64,000 nt of DNA, taken from positions 496,001 through 560,000 of the forward strand of contig NZ_LR214951.1 of NCBI RefSeq assembly GCF_900660485.1, given 5' to 3'. The position numbers and the translations under genes were made by a program. The notes beneath the pieces are model-generated. The model had not been told where the DNA came from. It searched no databases and saw only the letters and a program-made list of their open reading frames with translations. Positions 1 to 11,482 of the stretch are shown here, in pieces. Every line of letters starts with the position of its first letter. Position 1 is the first letter of the stretch. Source of the stretch: Mesomycoplasma neurolyticum. Lineage in GTDB: Bacteria; Bacillota_I; Bacilli_A; Mycoplasmatales; Metamycoplasmataceae.

Positions 1-3000
1 TGAATCAATTTTTATATTTAATGAACTTCTGGAAATAGCATGTGGTTCAAAGGCATGAGGATCACCATTTTTTTCTCAACCAACACTATCATTTCCATTT
101 ATATTTATGGATTTACCTTTTGCAAAATAACCTGAACTATTTTGGTTAGCTTCTTCAATTATTCCAATTGGAGAATAAAGAATATTTTGTAGTTCACTTT
201 GACTAAAAGTATTGTATTGTCCACCTTCATTTGTTGGAGTTTCTAAGTCCAATTTATAGTTATATTTTCTATGTTCATATGTTGATTGAATAGCTTTATC
301 AAAAATTTTGTATGATGAAATTGAAAAAATAGAAATAAATGAAGCTAAAATAACTGAAATCATTAATGAAAATAATTTTCAAAATGAGTTAATAGTTAAT
401 GAACCAACGAATTTAGTTTTAAGTCCTGAATTTCTAAAAATTAAATTTGCTTTTTGACTAACTGTTCCAATGTTTATATCTTTTATTCCTGAGAGTAAAT
501 CAATTGGTTTAGCTCTTAAGATGAATAAAGCAGAAAATACCACAATAATAGATAAGAAAATTAATGGTGCAAAAATAATACCTAAAAATAAAAATAATTC
601 AAATTGTAAATTATTATTTGGTAGTGTTCAATAACTTGATAAAGCATTTTTTACAATACTTTGAGCCCCTAATGAAGTTAAGTAACCTAAAAATGTCCCA
701 GTTATCGAAGTTATTAAAGGTAATGATAAAAAGGAAATAGCAATTTGAAATGATGAATAACCTTGTGCCTTCAAAATACCTATAACTTTATTTCTTGTTG
801 AAATATATCTTTTTGTTATAAATAAAGATGACATAGCAACTAAAAATGAAAGAAGTGCAACAATATATAAATTAATATTTGAAATAAATTTAATAACATT
901 AAATGCTGTTGAAACTCTTAATGAACGCTCTGGATTTAAGTAATCTAATTCATGAGTAGCAAAAACTTTTTTATTTAGGCTTTCACTAAAGTTTTTAGCA
1001 AAAAATGAATTCATTTTTGCATTAAAATTCGCTAAATCTTTTTTATTTTTTAATTTTACTAAGAAATAATCTTTTTCTTGAAAATCAGCAAAAGAATTTC
1101 TAATTCTATCATATCCATAATCATTTAAATAAACTAATGCCTGATTTTCTGTATTTACTTGAAGATTTTCTTCATTAATTACTGGAAATAAATAATCAGC
1201 AGTCGAATCTATTCCTGTAATTAAAAATTTAGAACCAGAAACATCAATTAAATATTTTGGATCAAGTTTATTTTCAATTAAATCTAGTAAATCAGTGGTT
1301 TTTTCAGGAATATGACCTGTATATACTTCTTTATTGTTTGCATATAAAAAGCTTTCACTAACTTTAGCAACATATGAGCTACGGTCATAGAATACTACTA
1401 ATTTTTCTTCATTAACAACCAAAGTTACAGAATTAAGTAATATGTTAACAAGATTTTTAAGTGAAATGTTTAAAATTCTTATATCTTTTTTAACTATTTC
1501 ATTGTTTACTATTTCTTCTTTTGTTAAAAGATTATTAGTTAAATATTTCAAATAAGTTAAATCAAAACTCATTTTTGTTGAATTAGAATTATTTATTTGT
1601 AGTCTTAATTCTTCTTCATTAAAAATAGAATTAACACGTTCTTTAATTGTTAAATAAAAATTCTTTTCATCTTGTTTTTTAATTTTTGCAAAATCAGTTA
1701 GTCTATTATTAATAATTCATTTTAAATTAGCATTACCTTCTTTATCTTTTGCAACTTCATTATCAGCATTAGCTGTGAATCAAAGTAATGCAGTAGGTAA
1801 AAGAGCCACATCAACTGAAGAAAATAAATATTTTGGAAATCCCATCAACATTAAAAGACTATTTACAAAAGAATTAGATTTATAAAATGAATTAAAAATT
1901 TCAATTTCTTCATCGTCTTTTAAATTATTTACAAAATTATATATCTCTTTTAAAGCACCTTCTTTACTTGAGGTTTCATCTTCAAGTTTACCATTAACTT
2001 TTATCATGTTATCAACTATTTTTGAATAATCTTTAGTGCTTAGTTCATTTTTTAAATAAGTAAGTTTTGCAAGTTCATAAACAAATTCAACTCTATTTTG
2101 ATAAATTCAATTTAATAATTTTTTTTGATGTTCATTTAAATCTTCAATGCTTTGAATTTTTCAATAAGAAAATATCTGCACCGCTGATTTTGAAATACTT
2201 TTTTCATCTTTAAAAATTTGTTTTCAATTTTGAGAAATTCATTCTCATACTTTTTTTTGCTTTTTATTTAAATTTTCAATTTTCTGAATATTTGGATCAT
2301 TAAATATTTTTTGAATAAATAATTTTTGATATTTATCTTTTTCTTCACCTTCGTAAATTTTTTGTAAGTTTTCAGAAACTCATTTTAATACTTCTTTTTG
2401 CTTTTTATTTAAATTTTCAATTTTGTCAATGTTTGAATAAACAAACAATATTTTTACTAATTTCAACATTGTATCTTTATCATTAAAAATTTGTTGTGAA
2501 ATTTCAAATGGATAAACTAATGATATAGGAATGGGTTGAATTTGTTTTTCTTTTTCACTTTTAAGTAGAGGCAGAGACGAAACAGGACCCAATTGTTTTT
2601 CTAATTGATCTTTGAAATTTTCAGTTTTTATATTTATAACTTCAAAATTAGTTTCAGATAATTTGTCATAAATAGGAGAATTTTCTGTAACTAAACTTAT
2701 TACATTGTTTAAATGCCCTAAAATTTTTTCGCCAAAATAATTGTTTTCAAGCATAAATTTTGTTCAAAATTCATAATATTGTTTAGAACTAAAAATAAAA
2801 TAATCAGGTGTTTCTTCAAAAACATTTTTATTAAAATTTATTATTTCTTTTCTTGCTTCATTATAACCATAATTACCTTGAAGTTCTTTTTCACTGAAAA
2901 TTAAATTAAAAATTTTATCTGAAAAAGTAATATTTTTACTTGGAGATAAAGAATAAAAATTTAAAATTTTTTTATAAAATTTAGCTTTTTTAAGCATTGT

Positions 3001-6000
3001 TTTTAATGAATCATCCATTTTAATTGTTGGAACAATATTTCAATTTTCTTTAATATTTTGTGCATCTTTAATATTTAAAAAATTTTGAATATTAACAATT
3101 TTTTCTTTTTCAGCTTTTTCTAAAGAATTTAACAATTTGTTTAATTTTTCTAAAGTGGTTTTAATATTGTGATTTTCTAATGCACCAAAAGCTTGAAGAT
3201 CAAAAATAGTTATTTTTTTATCATCTTGAACTGGCTTTGAATAGTAAACATCTATTGTACCAATTACTATATTTTTACTTTCACCAGTTTTTTCAGTTTT
3301 TCCTGATGCATTTAAAAGAGTTATTAAATTTTTCTTGAATGTTTCTTGACTATTTTCATCTTTAAAATAAGAAATAATAATAGAAGTAATTAAATCACTT
3401 TTTTTAATAACTGTTTCTTCATAGTGTTTTTTTCTATTATCGTCATAAAAATATCTTTTTTCTTGTGATGCTTTAATGTATTTAAGTAAAACATCAATAT
3501 CTAAAATTTTTATTAAGTTTTTCATTGAACTAGCAATATTATTAAAATCTTGTTTTGGATCATTAGTTTCATTTCCGTTTAATTTATTTAAAACAGTTGC
3601 CACTTGATCAAGAATGTCTTTTTTATCTGGGTTTTTGTTGCTAAGTTCTTTAAGTAATAAACCTTGATATTCATTATCAACTTTTTTTGTCGACAATAAA
3701 TCACTAAATGATATTTCATCTATCAAACTATTTACTGCTCTTTTAAATTTATCAAAATTTATTGATTCTAAAAGTGGTATTAGTAAATCATATATAGAAA
3801 AAACATAATAAATTTTATTACCATTTTCTTCTTTAAATTTATTTTCTTTTGTTAAATCTCAGGTATGCATTTTTTTAAAGAAATCTTTATAATCGATTGA
3901 TAATAAAATATTTTTCATTGCATCTAAAAAAGCAACTGGATCTTTAATTGTTTTCAAAATTGTCTGTAAATCAACAGATATTAAAAAGTTATTTAAATCA
4001 TTTATATGAAAAATTTTTAAAATTTCATTAATTGTTTGTATTTGTTCTTCTATGTAATTTTTTTGATCTTCAACTGAATTAAATTTATTTAATTGAATTT
4101 TTATAGCTTTAAAAAAATCACTTATAATATTTTCAAAAAAGTTTCCATCATATTTTGATGTTGCATAATAAAATGTTTCAAAAAGTAATCTTCTAATTGA
4201 TGGTATATCACTTGAACTATCAGTTAAAAATTTATAAAATTCTGTTTTAATAAATGCTAAATGTAAACTATCTAACAAAATTTTTAAATTTTCTTCTGAA
4301 ATAAAGTTAAATTCTACTAATTCACTATTTTTTAAAGCTGCAAACAAAGTGTTAAATAAAAGATCTGCCTTTTTTTCTTTTTTTATTTCATCAAATGCTG
4401 TTGAAACCGGCACTCTATAAACAAAAGGTATAAAATATATATCTTTTGACTCTAAGCTTTGTTTAAATCAACCATTTTGTCCAATTTTAGCATTCAAAGT
4501 AAAATTATTTTTTTGTAAAAATTCAGATAATTCTATTTTATTTAAATATTGTTTATTTTCATAATTAAAAATTTCTCAATCATCAGTATTGAATTTTTTT
4601 CTATATATTAAATAGTTTTTATCTTCATTTTGTCCAATTGCATATTGATACTCTAAAATACTATTATTTTCCCCTAATTTATTAATTTTTTCTAATAAAA
4701 TAATTTTTTCTGCAGGAGTTGGAATATAATCAAGTCCATTTTCGCTCAAAATTTTTCTACTTATAAAGTGTACTTCAATATCAATATATTCAGGGTCAGT
4801 GTTAAAACCTTGGAAAATTTTTTCTATTATTTGCGGAATAAAATAAACAGGAATTTGATCTTTTGCAATTTCTGTATTTAAACTTTTTTCAATAAATAAT
4901 CTTGAATTTTGTGAATTAATATTATTTTCATAAAAAAGTTTCCCAACTTCGTTTTTTTGTGAAATATTAAATTGATCTTTAGAAATTCCAGAATTTATAA
5001 ATTGATAAACAATCTCTTTATTATTTAATGTACTATCAGTGGCATTAACAGTTCTAAATTTTCTTCTTCCAATTTTATCTACAAATTTACTTGCATTATT
5101 TTTTTGTGTTTCTGTTAAATATGAATAAACTATTTCATCTGAATTTCTCGCTGTTTGAATGAAAATTTGCTGATATTTTTGCTTTGCAATTTTATCATTT
5201 GATAATTGTGATAAATCAAAATCACTAATTAAATCAATATTATTTTCATTTCCTAAATTTTCGATACTAGCAATTGTAGTTACTTTATCTTTATCATCAA
5301 TAGAATAGATTTGTTTTAATAAATCATTTTTAGAAATATTAAATTCTGAGTATTTTTTTTCACCATTTATTATTGTTGTAACTTCTTTTTTTCAATAATA
5401 AAAATTTTCAAATTTTTTAAATTCATCTGGTTTGTGGGTTTTTAAAAATTTTAAATATTCGACAATATTTTTATATTCACTTGCTAAAGAATTTAAATCT
5501 GGCAAAACATAATTATATTTTATATATTTTATGCTTTTGGTAATTTTCTGAATTCATTTTTTTGGAATTGTATATATTAAATTAGGTTTAAAATAAAAAT
5601 ATTTTGGGATTTTTAAACTAGTTGCATCATCACCTAAATATTTTAAAACACGAGTTTTAATCTCACCTTCAGGTTTTATCACTCTTGCCGCTTCATTCAA
5701 AAAAGATTTACTATCTCAATAACCTATATCATTTCAATTAAATAATAATGAATCTTTCCCATAACTTAAAATATAAGTTCCATCATTTTGTTTTTCTAAT
5801 TGAAGATATTTATTTGTTTCATCTTCTGTTAATTCTTTTAAAACACCTTGATTTTTTCATTCAATATTTTTTTCAGCATCAAAACTAGCTTCACGTGTAT
5901 TTAAATTAATACTCATTTTGTTAATAGATTTAATTCTACCATCAGTGTAGCCACCAATTAATGAAGTATTTACACCACCTTTATCAATAATATTTACAAT

Positions 6001-6651
6001 TTCACCAAAAGTATATTTACGGTCTAGCTTAATATCTGAATTTTTTTCTAGTGTTGAATATTGTTCCACTTTTTTAGAAAAATCTGGTTTTTCATATAAA
6101 ACTAAAAGTTTATTAGCACTACCAGCTTGAAAAAATGCATTATTTATATTTTGAAAATCGAAATTTAAAAAATTATAATCTTTAAAATTACGATTTTCGA
6201 ACAATAAATTAAATTCATAAGAAGATATATAATAGTCTTTATTTTCATCTGCAACACCTAAATCAGATAATTTAATAAATTCTTTATCTGGGTATTTTAG
6301 ACTTAATGTTTCAAAATTTTCAGCATTTTTTAAAAAGTATTCTTCACTATATGATTTAATAAGTTTTTCTTCATTACTTTCTTTAGAATTTTTATCATAT
6401 ATTTGAATTTTATCTTCAAGTTTATAAAAATTAGGAGAATTTTCTTGTAAAAGGTTTATGTCTAAATCAACTGTTGCATCATGTAAAACTGAAACATTAT
6501 TATAATTTTTAATTGATCTAGAAAAAGATTCTTTAACACTAAAAAGTGTTGAAAAAACAACTGTTGTTAAAAATATCAAAATAGATAAACAAAAAACAGT
6601 TATTTTATTTTTAGATAATGATTTAAAAACTTCTTTAAATAATTTAAACAT
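1..6651 (-). CDS. Giant FtsX-family ABC transporter permease (3' end outside window)
   Basis: Reading TGA as Trp, one frame stays open from the ATG at 6651 to the left edge (2217 codons, no stop seen), so the C-terminus is missing. A hydrophobic segment follows a basic N-terminus at about residues 17-38. A very long hydrophilic, Lys/Asn-rich extracellular-type region follows. Around 628-900 come membrane segments with the charged loop ITKRYISTRNKVIGILKAQG, typical of FtsX/MacB permease domains, and then further membrane segments at 300-620. Such proteins normally pair with an ABC ATPase and move or release lipids, lipoproteins or peptides. No ATPase is visible here, so it may lie beyond the left edge. 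The protein is several times longer than ordinary FtsX proteins because of the extracellular insert. The permease call is well supported; the substrate is unknown. Confidence 0.85.
2080..2430 (-). repeat. Three imperfect ~47-aa repeats inside the permease ectodomain
   Basis: Three successive units, about 140 nt apart, share the pattern I-x-x-[IL]-[ED]-[ND]-L-N-x-x-Q-K-x-[LV]-x-x-W-[IV]-x-x-N. The best-matched stretches read IENLNKKQKEVLKW, IENLNKKQKKVWEW and IEDLNEHQKKLLNW. The spacing and heptad-like hydrophobic pattern suggest a small helical repeat. The repeats are seen directly; their role is unknown. Confidence 0.7.
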
Positions 6652-6859
6652 AATTAATTAAAAACCTCAAAATTATTATTTATTAAAATATATAAAAATA
6701 TTTTATAAATATATATTTATTTAAAAAAATAAAATAAATTTTAACATTAAAAAGCAAAAAAAAAATATTTTAAATAAAAATTAATAAAATATAGTTAAAA
6801 TTTAATTAGAAAAATTATATTTTAATAATTTAATTTGATAGTAAAAAATGGAGGTAGAA
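6652..6859. promoter_or_regulatory. Divergent intergenic region between permease and azoreductase
   Basis: About 200 bases, almost wholly A/T, separate the two divergent starts. TATA-rich stretches near 6810-6840 could supply a -10 box for the azoreductase, but the background is so AT-rich that no box can be picked out with confidence. No ORF or RNA gene is seen. Confidence 0.35.
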
Positions 6860-7456
6860 ATGAAAGTTTTAGTTTTAAAAGGTTCAATTATTGCTGAAGA
6901 AAATTCAGTATCAAGACAACTTACAAATAAATTTGTTGAATTATATAAAAAAATAAATCCTGATCATGAAATTATTGAAATGGATCTTAGTAATGAGAGT
7001 TTTTCTTCACAACCTTTAACAGCAAAAAATTTTGCAACTTTTTGAAAAGATGTAAATGCAGATAAATACATCGATTTACTAAAAAGTGTTGATAAAGTTA
7101 TTTTATCAACACCAATGATTAATTTTAACATGTCAGCACCTGTTAAAAATTTTATGGATACAATTTCAGTTGCTGATAAAACCTTTAGTTATAAATATAG
7201 CAAAAAGGGCGAAGCAATTGGTTTATTAGATCATTTAAAAGTGCAAATTTTAGCAACACAAGGAGCACCAATTGATTGATATCCTTTTGGAAATGTTTCT
7301 GAAAACTTAAAAGGTGTATGAAAATTTTTAGGTGCTAAAGAAGTAGCAATTTTAAAAATTGCTAGTACAAAAGTACCACCTTTTTCTACATTAAGCATTG
7401 ATGAAAAAATCAATAGTCATATTAAAGAAATTGAAAAAGCAGTAAAAGAATTCTAA
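6860..7456 (+). CDS. azoR: FMN-dependent NADH-azoreductase (AcpD/AzoR family)
   Basis: A 198-aa flavodoxin-fold protein that uses FMN to reduce quinones or azo compounds with NAD(P)H. The N-terminal strand KVLVLKGSI is followed by the family's S-x-S-R-Q helix. Mid-protein [18 protein letters not shown] matches the FMN-binding P-M-x-N-x-x-x-P-x-x-x-K signature, and ILATQGAP is the later conserved loop. The length is normal for the family. The upstream ATG at 6848 is in frame, but the GGAGG at 6850-6854 lies five bases before the ATG at 6860, so 6860 is taken as the start. TGA occurs as Trp inside the gene. A strong terminator follows. A decayed copy of the 3' end of this gene lies at 8815-8990. 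Confidence 0.9.
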
Positions 7457-7483
7457 AGATCCGACTCTAAAATAAAGTTTATA

Positions 7484-7511
7484 AAAAAACTAAACTAAGG
7501 TTTAGTTTTTT
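7484..7511 (+). terminator. Rho-independent terminator of azoR
   Basis: A perfect 12-bp stem AAAAAACTAAAC / GTTTAGTTTTTT with loop TAAG runs into a T-rich tail, 28 bases after the azoR stop. A degraded copy of the same hairpin occurs near 8940-8975 in the duplicated segment. Confidence 0.9.
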
Positions 7512-7579
7512 TATTGTTTTAAATAAAAATAAAAACAACTTATAAACTTGTAACGAGATACCTTCTAAATAAAAACAAA

Positions 7580-7804
7580 AAAGTGATACTAAATATGAAA
7601 TTTATCTGATAAAGATAAAAAAATATATGATTAATATGGACTTGTTGCATTTAACTTTGCAAATGGTGCTGACATAGAACTTTAAGCAACATAAAAACTT
7701 GTTGATGAAGTGTTTGTTAAGTTATGAAAACACCTTTTAGACAAAAAAAATTAAAATGTACTTCATTATAAACTAAATGAAATTTTAACATAAAAAATGA
7801 CTAA
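7580..7804 (+). pseudogene. Degenerate dnaJ fragment
   Basis: The stretch aligns by eye with the intact dnaJ at 9032-10144 but has large internal deletions. Examples: tatctgataaagataaaa (also at the end of the J domain near 9198), atatggacttgttgcattt against atatggacatgctgcattt, the zinc-finger stretch gttatgaaaacacctttt, and a C-terminal piece beginning aaaatgtact. No frame is open through it. It is followed by the same kind of minus-strand gene end as the intact dnaJ, so it belongs to a duplicated segment. The similarity is seen directly; the history is inferred. Confidence 0.85.
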
Positions 7805-8574
7805 TTAAACAGCATAACTTAAATGTTTTTTGTGTGGTTTTTGTACAAAATGTTTTTCAAACAATTCTTTTAGTGATTTTTTTCAAAATGTTTTTTTGCA
7901 AATAAATAATATTGTTTTTCTGTTTCAGCAATATTTGTTCTTAATGTATTTTCATCTCGAAACTCTTGGAAGTCATCCCTATAACCAAAAATATCTGCTA
8001 CAATTGAAAAAATTTTTTTTCTAAAATTTTGTTCTTTTTCAACGAAATTCCCATACATAAACATAAAGTATTCTGAAGGGTAAAATATAACATTTACTGG
8101 GTGATCTTCCTTAGTTCTTTCAACTTGGATAATGGTATGTTTGTTTTTGTCTGGAGGTTTCGGAGCAAATTCTCATCATGCGCTATGTATTAAATTAGCT
8201 TGTATTTGTTTGTTTGTAGTTTTTACAAGATTTTTTAATGCCTTTGTATTATTAATGAAATTTTCAATTTTTAAAATATAAAAATCTCATTCTAATCTTT
8301 CATAAATTCAATATTTTTCAAAATTTCCGCCATACGAATATGAACATCAATCATTTAAGAAAAAAGGCGCATATTCACAAAATTAAGCATTCTAAAATGA
8401 TTGATATTATTTAAATTTTGGTTTTTTCAAGGATAAATTTTTAAATGCTCTTTTACTATATGTATTCGGCCATAAATATAAATCATTATAATCAAAAGTA
8501 CTTGGGTTAATTTTTTCAAAATTATATTCTTTTAATTTTTGAATTACTTCAGACCTTTTTCTTCTTGTTATCAT
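7805..8574 (-). pseudogene. Decayed member of an unrecognised protein family (copy 1)
   Basis: The start at 8574 (MITRRKRSEVIQKLKE) and the end LSYAV-stop at 7805 are recognisable, but the frame shifts several times: in the Lys-rich run near 8440, near 8375, and near 7885 after the motif YYLFAKKHF. The middle keeps a Trp-rich segment with tandem TGA codons and the motif YPSEYFMFMYGN. It is closely similar to the copy at 11938-13221 and more distantly to the copy at 10188-11482. No known domain is recognised and no function can be given. It sits between the dnaJ fragment and the azoR remnant, in the duplicated block. Confidence 0.75.
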
Positions 8575-8814
8575 ATTTAAATTACAAAATAAAATTTTTA
8601 ATTTTTTTTATCTATATAAATTCTGTTAAGCATTATTTTGAATTTTACTTGTTTAAAAAATTTATCATTTCAATAGTGAGTATAGAAGAAAATAAAAACC
8701 ATTATTTTGTATTATAAAAATAGTCATTGCAATTATATTATTATGATTATCAAAAATTAAAGATTAACTGTTTCCTAGAGTTGGTAGACCGTAAATTTTT
8801 ATATAAAATATTTT

Positions 8815-8990
8815 GTTGTTGTTTCACTAAAGTACTACTTTTTTAACATTAAGCATTGAAAAAAGTTAATAATCATATTAAAAAATCAAAAAAACACTAA
8901 AAAAATCTAAAACATTTAAGTATAAAAGCTTAAGTTTATTGAAAACTAAACTAATTTTTATTTTTTTATTGTTTTAAATAAAAATAAAAA
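8815..8990 (+). pseudogene. Degenerate 3' end of azoR plus its terminator
   Basis: This matches the end of azoR and its downstream region. Examples: taacattaagcattga against tctacattaagcattgatg, aatcatattaaa against agtcatattaaag, and then tttttttattgttttaaataaaaat after the terminator, which is identical to the sequence after the intact gene. Stops interrupt every frame. With the dnaJ fragment it shows that a segment azoR end-dnaJ-minus-strand gene was duplicated. The stretch 8575-8814 between the two remnants is AT-rich and shows no gene. Confidence 0.75.
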
Positions 8991-8993
8991 AAA

Positions 8994-9020
8994 TTAGCAC
9001 TCTAATGAGTTTTGTGCTAA
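8994..9020 (+). promoter_or_regulatory. CIRCE operator (HrcA-binding) of dnaJ
   Basis: The sequence reads TTAGCACTC, nine bases, then TTGTGCTAA, against the consensus TTAGCACTC-N9-GAGTGCTAA: a perfect left arm and 7/9 in the right arm. It lies 11 bases before the dnaJ start, and a TAAAAT at 9018-9023 overlapping its right arm could be the -10 box. In this family HrcA represses the promoter at normal temperature and releases it on heat shock. The motif is seen directly; regulation by HrcA is inferred. Confidence 0.88.
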
Positions 9021-9031
9021 AATTAACAATT

Positions 9032-10144
9032 ATGAATAATAAAAGAGATTATTATGAAATTTTAGGTGTAGGAAAGCAAGCAGACGAAAAAGAAATAAAA
9101 ACAGCTTATAGAAAACTTGCTATGAAATATCATCCAGATAGAAACAAAGAAAGCGATGCTGAGACTAAATTTAAAGAAATTAATGAAGCATATGAGGTTT
9201 TATCTGATAAAGATAAAAGACAAATGTACGATCAATATGGACATGCTGCATTTGATCCTGCAAATGGCGCTGGCGCAGGAGCATCTGGTTTTAGTGGTTT
9301 TAGTGGTTTTAGTGGTTTTGGAGATATTTTTGAAGATTTATTTTCAGGTTTTGGTTCATCACGTAGAAGTTCTAGAAATTATGCAACAGAGGGTGATGAT
9401 TATAAAACTGAATATTCAATTAGTTTTGTTGATTCAGTTTTAGGTACAAGTTTTGAAAAAACATTAGATAAATATTCTGAATGTAGTCATTGTAAAGGTA
9501 GTGGAGCAGAAAGTTTAAGTGACATAAAAACTTGCTTAACTTGTCAAGGAACAGGAAGTGTTTATCAAGTTATGAAAACACCTTTTGGAACAATCAAAAA
9601 CCAAAAAACATGTTCAAAATGTCATGGAAAAGGTAAAGAGATTATTAAAAAATGTCATAAATGTAATGGCAGAAAAATTACAAAAGAAAATAAACGTGTG
9701 ACAATTAATATTCCTGCAGGAATCAATAATAGACAAAACATTATTGTTGAAGGTTATGGAGGTCCAGGGACAAATGGTGGACCTAATGGTGATTTATATA
9801 TTGAAATAATTGTTAAAGATCATAAACATTATGTAAGAGCTGGTAATGATATTCATTTAAAAGTTCCTGTATCAGTTTATGATATTATTGCTGAAAATGA
9901 AATTATTATTCCAACACCTTATGGTCAAGAAAAAGTTAAAATGTACTCACATTATAAATCAGGTGAAATTTTAACACTAAAAAATAAAGGATTTAGTTTA
10001 TTAAATCGCTCACAAAAAGGAGATTTAAAAATTCATCTTTTATTATACGTACCATCTTTAAATAAAAAAGAATCTGAGCAAATTAAAGATATTTTTTCAA
10101 AAGTTAAAGACAATAAAAAAAATGACTGATTAAAAGATTTTTAA
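9032..10144 (+). CDS. dnaJ: Chaperone protein DnaJ
   Basis: A 370-aa Hsp40 co-chaperone that stimulates DnaK ATPase and delivers unfolded clients. The J domain (about residues 4-68) contains KYHPDRN with the HPD tripeptide. The Gly/Phe-rich linker includes four tandem copies of S-G-F, coded by a 9-bp repeat at 9290-9320. Then come the zinc-finger repeats [24 protein letters not shown] and CHKCNGRK; the last lacks its final Gly. The C-terminal substrate domain follows. The ATG at 9005 is rejected because it lies inside the CIRCE element; translation from 9032 gives the canonical [12 protein letters not shown] start. No clear Shine-Dalgarno is present, so the mRNA may be nearly leaderless. A TGA Trp codon lies five codons before the TAA. 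Confidence 0.97.
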
Positions 10145-10174
10145 AAAAATACAGTGTTCACTCTGTATTTTTTT
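10143..10174 (+). terminator. Terminator of dnaJ
   Basis: A perfect 12-bp stem AAAAAAATACAG / CTGTATTTTTTT starts at the dnaJ stop codon and ends in the T-run. Confidence 0.85.
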
Positions 10175-10187
10175 AAAAAAATTTAAA

Positions 10188-11482
10188 TTAAACAGCATAA
10201 CTTAAACATTTTTTATATGGTTTTTGTATAAAATGTTTTTGCAAAAATTCAATTTCTTTTAGTAAAAAATCAAACATTTTTTCTCTATATTCTTTAGAAA
10301 ATAAAAATACAAATTTGTATCGTAAAAAAACATAAAATTGAAATTTCAATAACAAGTGGTATCAACAACAAGCACAATAGAATCAATATTAGTTTCAAAA
10401 AGAAACTCATTTTTATCATATGTTATTTCTTTGTTTATAGAAAAAATATCCAATGTGCCTTTGTTTTGCTCATGATGAAATAAATTTTTTATTTCTTGCG
10501 GGGCTTTATGATAATCTTTAGCATAAAAACTATTATCGCTAATTTAAAATGAATGAAAAAGTTTTTTTGTTTTTGTACTTCTTCTTCATTTAAATCAAAA
10601 TTAAAATTTTTTACTACAAAAAATTTTAAATGTTTTCTTTTTGCATAATTAAAAAGAAAATATTCATTATTATCTAAAAAAAATTCATTTTTTTTAAGTA
10701 ATAATTTGCGTTTAAAAAAATTACCATATTTTTGGTAGGTTTTACCATCTTTTTTCAATCATCTATTGTAACTATCCCATGACAAAACCTCGCTATATGG
10801 TGATGTTTCTTATCATCATATATATGCACGATATTCAGGAAGATAATTAGAAAGATAATCATTAAATGAAATCTCTTGATATTTTTCATTATTAAAAATT
10901 CTTTTATTTAAAAGATGACTATATTTTTTTCATTTATTTATTTTATTGCTAATTTTTCAAATTCCTTTTGTATTTGAAGATGTTATTTTTGAAATTATAT
11001 TTTCTATTTCATTTAAATTGTTCATCACTTCAAAACTATCAATACCATAAATAAATGCACAATATGCAGAAGGAATAAAATCAAAAAAACTTCATTCTTT
11101 TCTTTGTTATTTTAAACAAAAAATAAAGTTTGATAAGGTCCTTTTTGTATACCAATTTTATGAAGAAGAAAATCATTAATATATCCTTCTTCAAATTTAA
11201 AATGCTTTATTTTCGAACTATCAAAATTAAAGTATTCATTTTTTAAAATAAATACTTCTGAATTTAATAAGAAATCTGGATTAAAAGCTTTTAATCTTTT
11301 AATTAAATTAGAATGAAAATATTTTCCATTTTTCAAATTATATGATTTAGTATTTAAATCCTCTTTTAAAGAAAAATTCATTCAAAAATCATTTATATCA
11401 TAAGATCAATAATCTATTTTTTTAAAGCCTATTTTTTTAATTTTTTTTGAATTATTTCATAACTATTATTACTTTTAAACAT
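10188..11482 (-). pseudogene. Decayed member of the same unrecognised family (copy 3)
   Basis: It starts with ATG at 11482, immediately after the stop of the upstream small gene, as MFKSNNSYEIIQKKLKK. It then hits TAG after an A-rich run; with one more A the frame continues as KKIDYWSYDIND and an 89-residue open block to 11112. Below this, further open blocks in shifted frames contain PSAYCAFIYGIDSFE (like YPSEYFMFMYGN in copy 1), YLPEYRAYIWW, and a Lys/Phe-rich block at 10489-10758. The end, HFIQKPYKKCLSYAV, matches copy 1. At least three frameshifts or stops are seen. It is the most divergent of the three copies. No function is recognised. Confidence 0.65.

Noticed and set aside
628-1572. 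Reading the permease, giant proteins and ICE genes as many separate short genes ending at TGA
   Set aside because: Consecutive fragments lie in one frame separated only by TGA, and conserved proteins (dnaJ, truB, azoR) also need TGA = Trp.
6848-6859. Earlier ATG for the azoreductase
   Set aside because: The GGAGG ribosome site lies after this ATG and is correctly spaced for the ATG at 6860.
9005-9031. Earlier ATG for dnaJ giving nine extra residues
   Set aside because: It lies inside the CIRCE operator and the extra residues are not part of any DnaJ; translation from 9032 begins with the canonical J-domain sequence.
10489-10758. A genuine independent 89-aa gene
   Set aside because: It fits as one frame of the frameshifted paralogue between 10188 and 11482, lacks a ribosome site, and its last residues come from a shifted frame.
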